From assembly GCA_965226475.1 (NCBI GenBank), contig CBDDDJ010000002.1, positions 186,001-250,000 of the forward strand: a stretch of 64,000 nucleotides of DNA, read 5' to 3'. Within the stretch, counting starts at the first letter, position 1. The number at the start of each line of letters is the position of its first letter. Shown here piece by piece: positions 1 to 7,564 of the stretch. Position numbers and translations under genes: made by a program. Below the pieces are notes generated by a model. It did not search any database and was not told where the DNA came from. It saw only the letters and a list, made by a program, of their open reading frames with translations. Source of the stretch: JASLMY01 sp965226475. Lineage in GTDB: Bacteria > Pseudomonadota > Alphaproteobacteria > GCA-2731375.

Positions 1-25
1 ATGCCTTTCAAGTCCCTCGCGGGTC

Positions 26-191
26 TAGTGTGGTGGATTTGAAGTTCCTCCCATTATTTGGGGCAGGCGCCGTGAGGAACTTCAAATCCATAAACCACAC
101 TAAATTCTTGAATCGACTAGTGTCCTTATCGAATCGGAAGTTCGATCCACGCTTGCCGCTAATGCTACGAACTTCCGATTCGGGACACTAG
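26..191. repeat. Palindromic repeat doublet A-B (left copy)
   Basis: Two adjacent imperfect palindromes. Module A (26-102) begins TAGTGTGGTGGATTTGAAG and ends with its complement, ...CCACACTA. Module B (117-191) begins CTAGTGTCC, has GAATCGGAAGTTCG in both arms and ends GGACACTAG. Each is about 75 bp and bounded by TA inside CTAG-like sites, as for miniature elements mobilised by IS630/Tc1-type transposases, which duplicate TA. No coding potential. The same doublet occurs as a reverse complement at 54614-54779. An IS630-family element starts directly after module B. Confidence 0.85.
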
Positions 192-1469
192 CAGTTTGTC
201 GGACTCGGCCGATTGGGGTCAAAATACGCAATCATGGCAACAAATTTCATGAATTATACCCCGACTCCTCAGAGACCCGAAAAAAGCTCTGGCAATCCGG
301 CCGTTGATCGATTCTTCTCGGGGGCATGATTCGCGGTGGATTTCTGAGTGCCAAGGAGCGGGGGCCCCTGAGGGGGTGATGGGGCACCCGAGCGAGAGCC
401 ATGGGGTGGCCCGGCGGGCGAACGCCGTTCTGCTGCTGGATGACGGCCTGAGCTGTGCCGAGGTGGCGCGGGTGCTCTACCTCGACGACGACACGGTGCG
501 GACTTGGTTCAAGCGCTACCGCGCGGGCGGTCTGGATGAATTGACGCTGTTCGACTGGCCCGGCGGGCCGGGCCATCTGAGCCGGGAGCAAGAGGCGGAC
601 CTTTCGGCGCATCTGGGCGAACGGCTTTACCGCGACACGGGCGAGGTGGCGGCGCATATCGCGGCGACCTGGGGGGTGATCTACAGCCATTCCGGCTGCA
701 TCAAGCTGATGCATCGCCTGGGCTTCGAATACAAGCGCCCGGAAAGCCTGCCGGCCCAGGCCGACGAGGCCGAGCAGGCCGCCTTCATCGAGGCTTATGA
801 CAAGTTGCTCAACGGCCTGGAGGCCGACGAGGTGGTCTACTTCGCCGATGCGGTGCACCCGGAATACCAGTCGCGTCCAGTCCATGGCTGGGTCAAAAAA
901 GGCGACAAGGTGGCGCTGAGGCGGACCTCGGGACGCCAGCGCATCAACCTCCACGGCGCGCTCAATCTGGAGAATTTCCACTGCCCCTTGGTCCAGGCCG
1001 AGCGGATCAACGCCGCCTCGACCATCGCGCTGTTCGAGAAGCTGGAGGCCGACAACCCCGGAAAGAAGCGGATCTACGTCTTCGCCGACAATGCCCGCTA
1101 TCACCATGCCCGCCTGGTCCGACAATGGCTGGAGAGGCCGGGTTGCCGCATCAAGCTGATCTTCCAGCCCGCCTACGCCCCCCACCTCAACGCCATCGAG
1201 CGATTATGGGGCGTCATGCATCGCGAGGTGACCCACAACAGGTTCTACGCCAACTTCGACCTCTTCACCAAAGCGATCGATCACTTCTTCAAGCAACGCC
1301 TGCCACGAGAGTGGACGACTTGGCGCGACACCATAACCGACAATTTCCGTATCATCTCGCACCGGGATTTTCGGGTTCTGGAGTGATCCGAGTATATAGC
1401 AATAAACTTGCGAATGTCGGCCGTGCGTTGAACGATTACTTCAATTTCTGCTTAAGTCCGACAGGCTGC
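191..1469 (+). mobile_element. IS630-family insertion sequence, 1279 bp
   Basis: Terminal inverted repeats GCAG(TT/CC)TGTCGGACT lie at 191-205 and 1455-1469 and are flanked by TA dinucleotides (189-190 and 1470-1471), the duplication expected for IS630. The left TA belongs to the end of palindromic module B, so the element inserted into the repeat boundary. One transposase gene lies inside. Just outside the right end, TAACAGTCTGTCGG resembles the left terminal repeat again, possibly a remnant of another copy. Confidence 0.8.
379..1386 (+). CDS. IS630-family transposase
   Basis: DDE transposase that cuts and joins the ends of the surrounding element. The N-terminal part is a helix-turn-helix region (LLLDDGLSCAEVARVL...DDTVRTWFKRY). 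The catalytic triad is visible as ADAVHPE, the second Asp in VFADNARYHH, and the Glu in PHLNAIERLW. The frame is open from 304, but the ATG at 379 (MGHPSES) fits the family better and gives 335 residues, a normal length. No frameshift or stop is seen, so the gene is probably functional. It is a candidate to mobilise the TA-bounded palindromes beside it; that link is inference. Confidence 0.88.
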   Translation: MGHPSESHGVARRANAVLLLDDGLSCAEVARVLYLDDDTVRTWFKRYRAGGLDELTLFDWPGGPGHLSREQEADLSAHLGERLYRDTGEVAAHIAATWGVIYSHSGCIKLMHRLGFEYKRPESLPAQADEAEQAAFIEAYDKLLNGLEADEVVYFADAVHPEYQSRPVHGWVKKGDKVALRRTSGRQRINLHGALNLENFHCPLVQAERINAASTIALFEKLEADNPGKKRIYVFADNARYHHARLVRQWLERPGCRIKLIFQPAYAPHLNAIERLWGVMHREVTHNRFYANFDLFTKAIDHFFKQRLPREWTTWRDTITDNFRIISHRDFRVLE

Positions 1470-1503
1470 TAACAGTCTGTCGGGTTTGTCGAGGCCGCGC
1501 CGA

Positions 1504-2454
1504 TCACGCCTTCAGCTTCGGGATGACGTCGCGCGCGATCGCCTCGACCTGCTCGCGCTCGTATCGGTAGGGCACGAAAATGATGCGCTCGAGGCCGGCC
1601 TCGATGTGGGCCTGGAGCTGCTCGGCGCATTCCTCGGCCGTGCCCATGATGGCGCTTTCCGCCGTCGAGTCGCTCCAGGACGCAAAATCCCATTCGGTGT
1701 TGAGCCATTCGTTCATCGGACCCTCGACCTTGTCGCGCGGCCCGATCATGATCGGCAGCTGGTTGGCGTTGACCAGGCTGTCCGGATCCTTGCCGCCCTT
1801 TTCCGCGAAGTTGCGAACCTTGGCCCAGGACTTGGCGAAACTCTCGGGCGTGTAGAAATAGGTCAGCCAACCATCCCCGGCCAGGGCGGCACGCTCGAGC
1901 ACGCGGTCGACGTAGCCGCCGATCAGAATCGGCGGGCGCGGCCTTTGCACCGGCTTGGGAAACATGACCGAGTTGCGCAGGTTATGCGGCGGGTATTCGC
2001 CCTCGACCATGTCTTCGGCCCACAGCCGATTCATGATCTCCAGGCTCTGGTCCATGATCTTGCCGCGTTTGTGGAAGTCAATGCCGACGGCGTCGAACTC
2101 GCGCTTGTACCAGCCCGAGGCCAAGCCGAGCACCAGCCGGCCGTTCGAGATCTGGTCGATGCTGGACAGCTCCTTGGCCAGCATGACCGGGTTGCGCAGC
2201 GGCAGGACCAGGACCCCGGTGCCGAGCTTGATCGTCTTGGTCCGCGCCGCCACCGCGGTCAGCAGAGACAGCGCCTCGATGATCGGAAAGTGCGGGTCGA
2301 CGCCGAGCAGGACGTGGTCCCAGACCCATAGCGACTCGTAGCCCAGCTCCTCCATGCGCACGCCGTAGTCGATCAGCGCCGGCGCGTCGGGCAGCTCCGG
2401 GAAAGCCAGGAAGTTGCGCATCGCAATGCCGAAAGTGGTGGGTTTCGCGGCCAT
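1504..2454 (-). CDS. LLM-class (luciferase-like) F420/flavin-dependent monooxygenase
   Basis: 316-residue TIM-barrel oxidoreductase of the bacterial luciferase superfamily. Typical stretches are EELGYESLWVWDHV near the N-terminus, TKTIKLGTGVLVLPLRNP in the middle and NGRLVLGLASGWYKREFDA. It ends with a region that matches the F420-dependent LLM subfamily (GTAEECAEQLQAHIEAGLERI). The substrate cannot be read from sequence. The ATG is preceded by GGAGGG at good distance. It lies 55 bp downstream of the CoA-transferase subunits on the same strand, so probably belongs to the same catabolic operon. Cofactor (F420 or FMN) is uncertain. Confidence 0.85.
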   Translation of the reverse strand: MAAKPTTFGIAMRNFLAFPELPDAPALIDYGVRMEELGYESLWVWDHVLLGVDPHFPIIEALSLLTAVAARTKTIKLGTGVLVLPLRNPVMLAKELSSIDQISNGRLVLGLASGWYKREFDAVGIDFHKRGKIMDQSLEIMNRLWAEDMVEGEYPPHNLRNSVMFPKPVQRPRPPILIGGYVDRVLERAALAGDGWLTYFYTPESFAKSWAKVRNFAEKGGKDPDSLVNANQLPIMIGPRDKVEGPMNEWLNTEWDFASWSDSTAESAIMGTAEECAEQLQAHIEAGLERIIFVPYRYEREQVEAIARDVIPKLKA

Positions 2455-2509
2455 TTCAGGGCCCTCCGTGGCAAGGTTGGTTGTCGTTGCGGCGGCCCCG
2501 AGACCGCAC

Positions 2510-3280
2510 TCAGGCGATATAAATGCGCTGGGGGTCGAGCTCGCGCACCACCTGCAACTCGTGTGCCTCCGGCGGCTTGGTGATCGGCACGTGGGGATCT
2601 ATCACGAGTTCGAAATCAGTGTTGTCCTGGACCTCCTCGGCCGTGACACCGGGGTGCAGGGCGGCGACCTTCATGGCATGGGTTTCGTCATCGAACGCCA
2701 ACACCGCGAGATCGGTGACGACGCGGTACATGCCGCCGACGAGCAACCCCGAATCGTGGCGGCTGGTGCCGCCCCGCAAAAAACCGGGGCTGGTGACGAA
2801 ATCGACCTTGTCGACGAAACGCCGCTTCTCGTGCTTCATGGCGACGATCATCCGAGTCAGACTGGATATGTCGTTGCCGCCACCGGTCCCGGGCAGGCGC
2901 GCCTTGGGGTCGTCCGCGTCTCCGATGTATGAGCTGTTCAGGTTGCCGTAGCGGTCGATCTGCGCGCCGCCCATGAAGCCGACATCGATGTAGCCGCGCT
3001 GCAAGAACAGCAGCACGTCGGTAATGCCGAGCACCATGTTGGCACGACGCGTGCACCGTTGCTCGTTGGTGGAAGGCGGCAGCTCCCCAGGCACGATAAA
3101 CGGCCCGACCACGCCGCCTTCGAACAGAATGGTGAGCCCCGGCGCGTGCAGCCTCTGGGCCAGGGTGGCGGCGAGCAGGGGAATCCCGACCCCGGCGAAG
3201 ACGCACTGTCCGTCCTCGAGCAGCCGGCCGCTCATGACGGCCAGCAACTCCGACGATGTATAGCTGGCGCGTTTAGTCAT
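2510..3280 (-). CDS. CoA-transferase family I, beta subunit (GctB/IpdB-like)
   Basis: Small subunit of a heterodimeric family I CoA-transferase. Recognisable features are GQCVFAGVGIPLLAATLAQ, the EGGVVGPF segment, a YIDVGFMGGAQIDRYGNLNSS block and GTGGGNDISS, which match glutaconate CoA-transferase B and the IpdB protein of steroid ring degradation. The chosen ATG overlaps the stop codon of the alpha subunit gene by eight bases (ATGACTAA), indicating translational coupling; a GTG 18 bases further upstream is also open. Substrate is unknown; the neighbours suggest an acyl-CoA degradation route. Confidence 0.87.
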   Translation of the reverse strand: MTKRASYTSSELLAVMSGRLLEDGQCVFAGVGIPLLAATLAQRLHAPGLTILFEGGVVGPFIVPGELPPSTNEQRCTRRANMVLGITDVLLFLQRGYIDVGFMGGAQIDRYGNLNSSYIGDADDPKARLPGTGGGNDISSLTRMIVAMKHEKRRFVDKVDFVTSPGFLRGGTSRHDSGLLVGGMYRVVTDLAVLAFDDETHAMKVAALHPGVTAEEVQDNTDFELVIDPHVPITKPPEAHELQVVRELDPQRIYIA

Positions 3281-4229
3281 TGTAGATGCTCCGTCCACGG
3301 CGCGCCGCGTCGAGCATCGCGTCGATGCCCAGCCGGCTCAGGTACTCGTGCCAGTCCGCGGGGGCGTGGTAGAAGCGCTCCAGGTACGCCTTGGCGCCGG
3401 CCTCCGGGTCGCGCGCCGTCATCTCCGCATAGTCATCCAGATGCGAGAAGAACGGCTCGTAGACACCGTAGCACTCGTGCGGCGCCGCGCCGTAGGGAGT
3501 CTCGACCACGGCATCCACGGTGAAGAACGGGATCTTGGTATGATCGGGCTGGCGCCGGATCTGGTCGTTGGAGATGATCCGCTCGGTGGTCAGGATGACC
3601 CGGTTCGCGGCCAGGGCGATATCCATGTCCATGAACGGCAGGCCGTCGATCTGAGCGTTGCCGTAGGCGTCGCAGCGATGGACGTGAAGCAGCGCGACAT
3701 CGGGGTTGAGCGCCGGCAACAAGATCAGCCGATCGCCGGTGTAGGGACAGGTCATCTCGCGCAATTCCTCGCCCAAACGGCCGCGCACGTCGGAACCCAT
3801 CATCGAGCGCGCCGGCATGAACGGCAGGCCCATGGCGCCGGCGCGATAGCGCAACCCCATCGACATGTGGCTCCATTCCTCGAAGCGCGCCCGCTTCGAC
3901 TCGGTGAAATGGCGCATGACCTTGGAGATGCCCCAGACGATGCCCTGGCTGAACCAGCTGGTCACGATGTGCGCGCTCGCGCCCGAAGCGTAAAGCAGGT
4001 CGCCCTCGGTCGAGACGATGCTGCGCGAGACAGTGAGGTCATTGCACCCGGCACGGATCAGTGCCCAGATCAGGGCCATTGGCGTCCGCGAGACAGTGCA
4101 GCCGCCAAGCGCCACATGGTCACCGTCCTTGACCAACGACGCCGCCTCCGTGAGCGACATGACTTTCTCGCGCAGGCTCCGGTCGCGCGCGGCGGTCTTC
4201 TCCCTCAGGTCCAAGTACGACTGCCTCAA
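3273..4229 (-). CDS. CoA-transferase family I, alpha subunit (GctA/IpdA-like)
   Basis: Large subunit, 318 residues, partner of the downstream beta subunit. SLVKDGDHVALGGCTVSRTP near residue 30 is the family signature, followed by SIVSTEGDLLYASGA and DVALLHVHRCDAYGNAQIDG. GctA and IpdA (steroid C/D ring opening) are the closest families I recognise; assignment to either is not safe. The frame starts with TTG at 4229, which has a strong ribosome site (AAGGAG, eight bases upstream); an internal ATG at residue 24 is the alternative. First gene of a likely three-gene operon with the beta subunit and the LLM monooxygenase. Confidence 0.87.
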   Translation of the reverse strand: MRQSYLDLREKTAARDRSLREKVMSLTEAASLVKDGDHVALGGCTVSRTPMALIWALIRAGCNDLTVSRSIVSTEGDLLYASGASAHIVTSWFSQGIVWGISKVMRHFTESKRARFEEWSHMSMGLRYRAGAMGLPFMPARSMMGSDVRGRLGEELREMTCPYTGDRLILLPALNPDVALLHVHRCDAYGNAQIDGLPFMDMDIALAANRVILTTERIISNDQIRRQPDHTKIPFFTVDAVVETPYGAAPHECYGVYEPFFSHLDDYAEMTARDPEAGAKAYLERFYHAPADWHEYLSRLGIDAMLDAARRGRSIYND

Positions 4230-4758
4230 GAGCTCGTCTCCTTCTTTTCAAATTGCGCGGCGGCTCTGCATCGGGGGTCGAGCGGCTTGGCCGGACCGAC
4301 CGCCGAGACCTGTCTCTCGGTTGAAGCTCTCGACGAGGTCATCCCAGACAGGCGGCGGGTCGCGCCGCAAGCGCCGGTCCCCGCGCCCGTCGAAGTCGGC
4401 GAGCGCGATGCTCCGCCGCTCGACCCGGGTGCCGAAAGGCGGCCGCCTCGTGGGGGCCCGAGTCCGACGGCATATCGAACCAAGTCCGGCCGATTGTAGC
4501 GACATGGATACGAACCATCGTCTAAGCTTCTACCGTGAGGGAGTGCCTTGCAAGCACCAGGATAGGCTCACGACATCTCGGTCCAAGAGGCTGCCAGGGA
4601 TGCAAGCGATGACCGAGGACACCCGAGACAATCCCGGATCGTACATGACGAGGGACAGCTCTTGAATGTTGATTTTCTTCTTGCTTCCCATGCCTTGATC
4701 GTACGGCGGCACCGATGTGGGATTCGAGTCCCTGTCCACCCGGCTATCCGCGCGCCGC
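4230..4758. other. Intergenic stretch, no convincing gene
   Basis: About 530 bases between the CoA-transferase operon and the amidohydrolase fragment. Short open frames exist on the minus strand (85 codons, 4248-4505), but I recognise no family in them. The following DNA is a disrupted recombination zone (truncated amidohydrolase, tRNA relic), so decayed coding sequence is likely. The ribosome site AAGGAG for the CoA-transferase alpha gene lies at about 4238-4243. Confidence 0.5.
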
Positions 4759-5128
4759 TCAACCCTCTCGCTCCCAGCCCCACCACTCACGCACCGCCTC
4801 GCCCATGACCAGACGCCGGTCTTCCGCGCCGAGCCAGGGCAGTTCCTCGGTGAACATGGTCGCGCATTGGCGCCACGAGCACGGCATCTTGGTGATGTCG
4901 GTGCCCCAGAACATGCGCTCGGGGCCGAAGGCGTCGAAGATCCGTTCGAGGTAGGCGTGCATCTTCGCGAAGGGGTAGGCCTCGCTCGAATAGCCGGGGG
5001 CGCCGGTCGAGTTCACGGCGACGTTCGGATGGCGGGCGAGGGCCAGCAAGTCGGCCATGTGGGTCATGGCCGCGTGGTCCTTCAGCTTCGTGTTGCCGCC
5101 GAGGCCGCCCGGATGGTCGATGGCGAGG
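4759..5128 (-). pseudogene. Amidohydrolase (TIM-barrel) 3' fragment
   Basis: Encodes only the last ~120 residues of an amidohydrolase of the amidohydrolase_2 type. The segments GGLGGNTKLKD, APGYSSEAYP, FDAFGPERMFWGTDITKMPC and LPWLGAEDRRLVMGEAVREW align closely with the intact gene at 18717-19544 (roughly four in five residues identical over the shared part). The two are therefore diverged paralogues, not a fresh duplication. Homology stops abruptly at about 5128, where tRNA-Lys sequence begins, so some 150 N-terminal residues, including the first metal ligands, are missing. It must be non-functional. Confidence 0.85.
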
Positions 5129-5134
5129 CTCGGG

Positions 5135-5177
5135 TGGTAGAGCAACTGACTTTTAATCAGTGGGTCACAGGTTCGAG
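5135..5177 (+). pseudogene. tRNA-Lys(TTT) middle fragment, 5' truncated
   Basis: TGGTAGAGC then the anticodon arm ACTGACTTTTAATCAGT (anticodon TTT, lysine), variable loop and the start of the T arm CACAGGTTCGAG are intact. The acceptor 5' strand and first half of the D arm are absent, replaced by amidohydrolase sequence. The fragment is cut at the T loop by the IS3-family element; the remaining 3' part is at 6583-6613. It cannot fold into a working tRNA. Confidence 0.88.
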
Positions 5178-5243
5178 TGAGTCGGACCCGATTTCCTTGG
5201 ACACAGAATTGGCTTAATCGAAGTGTCCAAGGAGGACCGGAAC

Positions 5244-5645
5244 ATGGCCGATAATTTTGAGAAGAAAGTTGCTGTTGATGGGCCTGTGGTAAATGCGGGC
5301 GAGCTTGGCTCGTCCACGTTTTCCCCAGGCCAGGCTTTGCCGGCAGGCCCGCTGGGACTTGGCCAGCGATGGACGGTGGCGCGCAAGCGTGTGTCGCTTT
5401 TGCGTGACGAGCCGGTGCAACTTCTGTCGCGCCAGTTGGGCGTAGAGATCTTCCGGCTCGAGCAGTGGCGTGAGAAAGCGATCGGCGGGATCGACGCCTC
5501 GCTCAAGCAACGCAAGGGCGATCCGGTGCAGGCGGAACTGGATAGCGCCATGAAGCGGATCGGAGAGTTGACCATGCAGGTGGAACTGCTGGAGGCCAAG
5601 ACGGAGACCTTCGGCCCTTTGGGGCGGCGGAGGTCGCGGCGATGA
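5244..5645 (+). CDS. IS3-family OrfA (DNA-binding subunit)
   Basis: 133 residues. WTVARKRVSLLRDEPVQLLSRQLGVEIFRLEQWR is a helix-turn-helix of the IS3 OrfA type, followed by a helical segment (KRIGELTMQVELLEAK) resembling the leucine-zipper dimerisation region. The ATG at 5244 has AAGGAGG eight bases upstream. Its stop overlaps the orfB start (ATGA), with orfB in the -1 frame. That arrangement allows either reinitiation or programmed frameshifting to an OrfAB fusion, as known in the family. Confidence 0.82.
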   Translation: MADNFEKKVAVDGPVVNAGELGSSTFSPGQALPAGPLGLGQRWTVARKRVSLLRDEPVQLLSRQLGVEIFRLEQWREKAIGGIDASLKQRKGDPVQAELDSAMKRIGELTMQVELLEAKTETFGPLGRRRSRR

Positions 5646-6547
5646 GTGCCGCCACCTCGCCCGGCACGGGTCTGGCCTACGGCCTGCGGCGGGTCTGCGC
5701 CGCCTGGGGCATGGCCCGCTCCTCGTTCTACGCCATGACCTCCGGCCAGCACGCCGAGCAGCCGCCGGCAAAGCGTCGGGGACCGAAGCCCGCGATCTCG
5801 GACCAGGCGCTGCTGGTGGCGATCGAAGCCGACCTGGAGGCATCGCCCTGGGAGGGCGAGGGCTACCGCAAGGTCTGGGCTCGGCTTCGGGTCTGTCGCG
5901 ACATCCGGGTTGCCCGCAAGCGGGTGCTCCGCCTGATGCGCGAGAACAATCTGCTCTCGCCCCATCGCTGCCGCCGCCGTGGCGGCAATCCCCATGACGG
6001 TGAGATCATCACTCATGCCCCGAACCTCATGTGGGGCACCGATGGCGTTCGGGTGTTCACGGTGGACGGCGGCTGGGGCTGGATCTTCACCGCCGTCGAG
6101 CATTGGAACGCCGAGTGTGTCGGCTGGCATGTCTGCAAGCGCGGCGACCGCTTCGCCGCCCTGCAGCCGATCTCCATGGGGCTTGCCGGGCTGTATGGCT
6201 CGACCGCGGCCGGCGCGGCTCGGGGGCTGGCCTTGCGGATGGATCACGGCTCCCAGTATCTGTCGGACCACTTCACCAACCAGATCAAGTTCTGGGGCAT
6301 CCAGCCGTCCTACGCCTTCGTCGCCGAGCCCCAGACCAACGGCGTCGCCGAGCGGTTCAATCGCACGCTGAAGGAACAGATCATCCATGGTCGCATCTAC
6401 CGCAACATCGCGGAGCTGCGGGACGCCGTCCGCGACTTCGTCGAACTCTACAATGCCCAGTGGATCGTCGAAAAGAACGGCTACCTGAGCCCCGCTCAAG
6501 CTCGTCAGGCGTGGCACGCCGCGATCTCAATCAGGCCCGCCGCGTGA
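5642..6547 (+). CDS. IS3-family OrfB transposase (integrase core)
   Basis: 301-residue catalytic subunit. After an N-terminal HTH_21-like region (EGEGYRKVWARLR...VARKRVLRLMREN) comes the rve integrase fold. The DDE residues are in MWGTDGVRV, RMDHGSQYLSDHF and TNGVAERFNRTLKEQ. Length and motifs are complete. Together with OrfA it should mobilise this element. Confidence 0.9.
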   Translation: MSAATSPGTGLAYGLRRVCAAWGMARSSFYAMTSGQHAEQPPAKRRGPKPAISDQALLVAIEADLEASPWEGEGYRKVWARLRVCRDIRVARKRVLRLMRENNLLSPHRCRRRGGNPHDGEIITHAPNLMWGTDGVRVFTVDGGWGWIFTAVEHWNAECVGWHVCKRGDRFAALQPISMGLAGLYGSTAAGAARGLALRMDHGSQYLSDHFTNQIKFWGIQPSYAFVAEPQTNGVAERFNRTLKEQIIHGRIYRNIAELRDAVRDFVELYNAQWIVEKNGYLSPAQARQAWHAAISIRPAA

Positions 6548-6582
6548 GACAAACTTGTGTCCAAGGAACCGGGTGCGCTACA

Positions 6583-6613
6583 GTCACAGGTTCGAGTCCT
6601 GTCGGGCGCACCA
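6583..6613 (+). pseudogene. tRNA-Lys 3' fragment (T arm, acceptor, CCA)
   Basis: GTCACAGGTTCGAGTCCTGT forms the T arm; CGGGCGC plus ACCA is the 3' acceptor strand with an encoded CCA end. It is the continuation of the tRNA-Lys cut at 5177 by the IS3-family element. The matching 5' acceptor strand (GCGCCCG) is not present near the left fragment. About 235 bases of AT-richer sequence with no gene follow. Confidence 0.85.
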
Positions 6614-6849
6614 ATATTATCACGATTATTTTATTGGTCATTCACATTACCGGATGGTTTCGAGCGGGCGGGCGCGAGCGATGTCACGCCGGGTCGCACG
6701 TCGAACCTCTCGCGTCGCGTCTCGCCGCGGCGACGGTAGCGGCGTGACGTTGGCCGGTAAAGAATTCGCGGGACGGTCGAGTTTTGAAAATTCAATCACA
6801 TGCAACAACTGACAAAACCTAATAATATGTGGTACTGATAGAGCAGGCT

Positions 6850-6879
6850 CACCCACGGGACGGGTTTGAACCGTGGGTG
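6850..6879 (+). promoter_or_regulatory. Hairpin upstream of tpsA
   Basis: A perfect nine-base stem (CACCCACGG / CCGTGGGTG) with a 12-base loop, ending about 18 bases before the tpsA start codon at 6898. There is no T-run, so it is not a standard terminator. It could mask or expose the tpsA ribosome site; that is only an inference from position. Confidence 0.35.
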
Positions 6880-7548
6880 GCGGCGGTCCTCTTGAAGATG
6901 GCGTGCATGGTTTTCCCACTATCCACGATTAAGTCGCGCACTGGTGGCTTCCTGTTCCGGCGAGGCCTCGCCGGCGGGTCCGGGAGAGGCGGTCGTAGAC
7001 TGTCGCGGCACCTGGCCGGCGTATTCGTCGCCGCCCTGACCGGGCTGGCGGCGGCGGGCGGCGGCCTGGCGCAGGAGTTGCCGACCGGCAGCACGGTCAG
7101 AGCCGGCATCGCGGCCATCGGCCAGCCGGATGACGGCACGCTCAGGATCGATCAGTCGAGCGCCAACGCGATCCTGCATTTCGACAGCTTCTCGATCGGC
7201 GCCGGCAACCGGGTACATATCGAGAACGGCACTGGCGCGACACTCAACCGGGTGACGGGTGGGCATGTCTCGGCGATCGACGGCACGCTCACCGCCACGG
7301 GCTCGGTGCTGCTGGTGAACCCGAACGGCGTCATCGTCGGCCCCGACGGCGTGGTCGAGACGGGCGGCGATTTCATCGCCTCGACCCGCGACGTGCTGGA
7401 CGCGGATTTCCTGAACGGCGGCGATCTCGCCTTCACCGGCACGGTCCGCGCGGCGGTGGTCAACCTCGGCCGGGTCTCCTCGCTCGGCGGCGACGTCGCC
7501 TTCATCGCGCACGAGGTTCGAAACGAGGGCCGAATCACGGCGGCGGGC

Positions 7549-7564
7549 GGCACGGCGGCACGGC
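7549..7564 (+). repeat. 8-bp tandem duplication causing tpsA frameshift
   Basis: GGCACGGC occurs twice in direct succession. Reading through both copies moves the frame out of the TpsA sequence; deleting one restores ITAAGGTAALVAGTEVLL and joins the secretion domain to the rest. Slippage between the copies could switch the gene, or it may be a fixed lesion or an assembly error. Confidence 0.8.

Larger units (their letters stand above)
5178..6582 (+). mobile_element. IS3-family insertion sequence, 1405 bp
   Basis: Ends begin with TG as usual for IS3: left TGAGTCGGACCCGATTTCC, right (complement) TGTAGCGCACCCGGTTCC, both continuing TTGGACACA. It carries overlapping orfA and orfB. Both sides are flanked by GTCACAGGTTCGAG (5164-5177 and 6583-6596), a 14-bp direct repeat from the tRNA-Lys T arm. 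This is much longer than the 3-5 bp duplications normal for IS3, so either the target duplication is unusual or the junction arose by recombination. Confidence 0.82.

Noticed and set aside
247..1185. 312-codon minus-strand frame over the IS630 element
   Set aside because: Antisense to the transposase with its DDE motifs; shadow frame.
1471..1486. Second IS630-like terminal repeat outside the element
   Set aside because: TAACAGTCTGTCGG matches only about 12 of 14 bases and has no partner end; too short to call an element.
4710..4745. tRNA-like end (GGGATTCGAGTCCCTGTCCACC)
   Set aside because: Looks like a T arm plus acceptor, but the innermost stem pair mismatches and no 5' acceptor or anticodon arm is found upstream. 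Chance or a very decayed relic.
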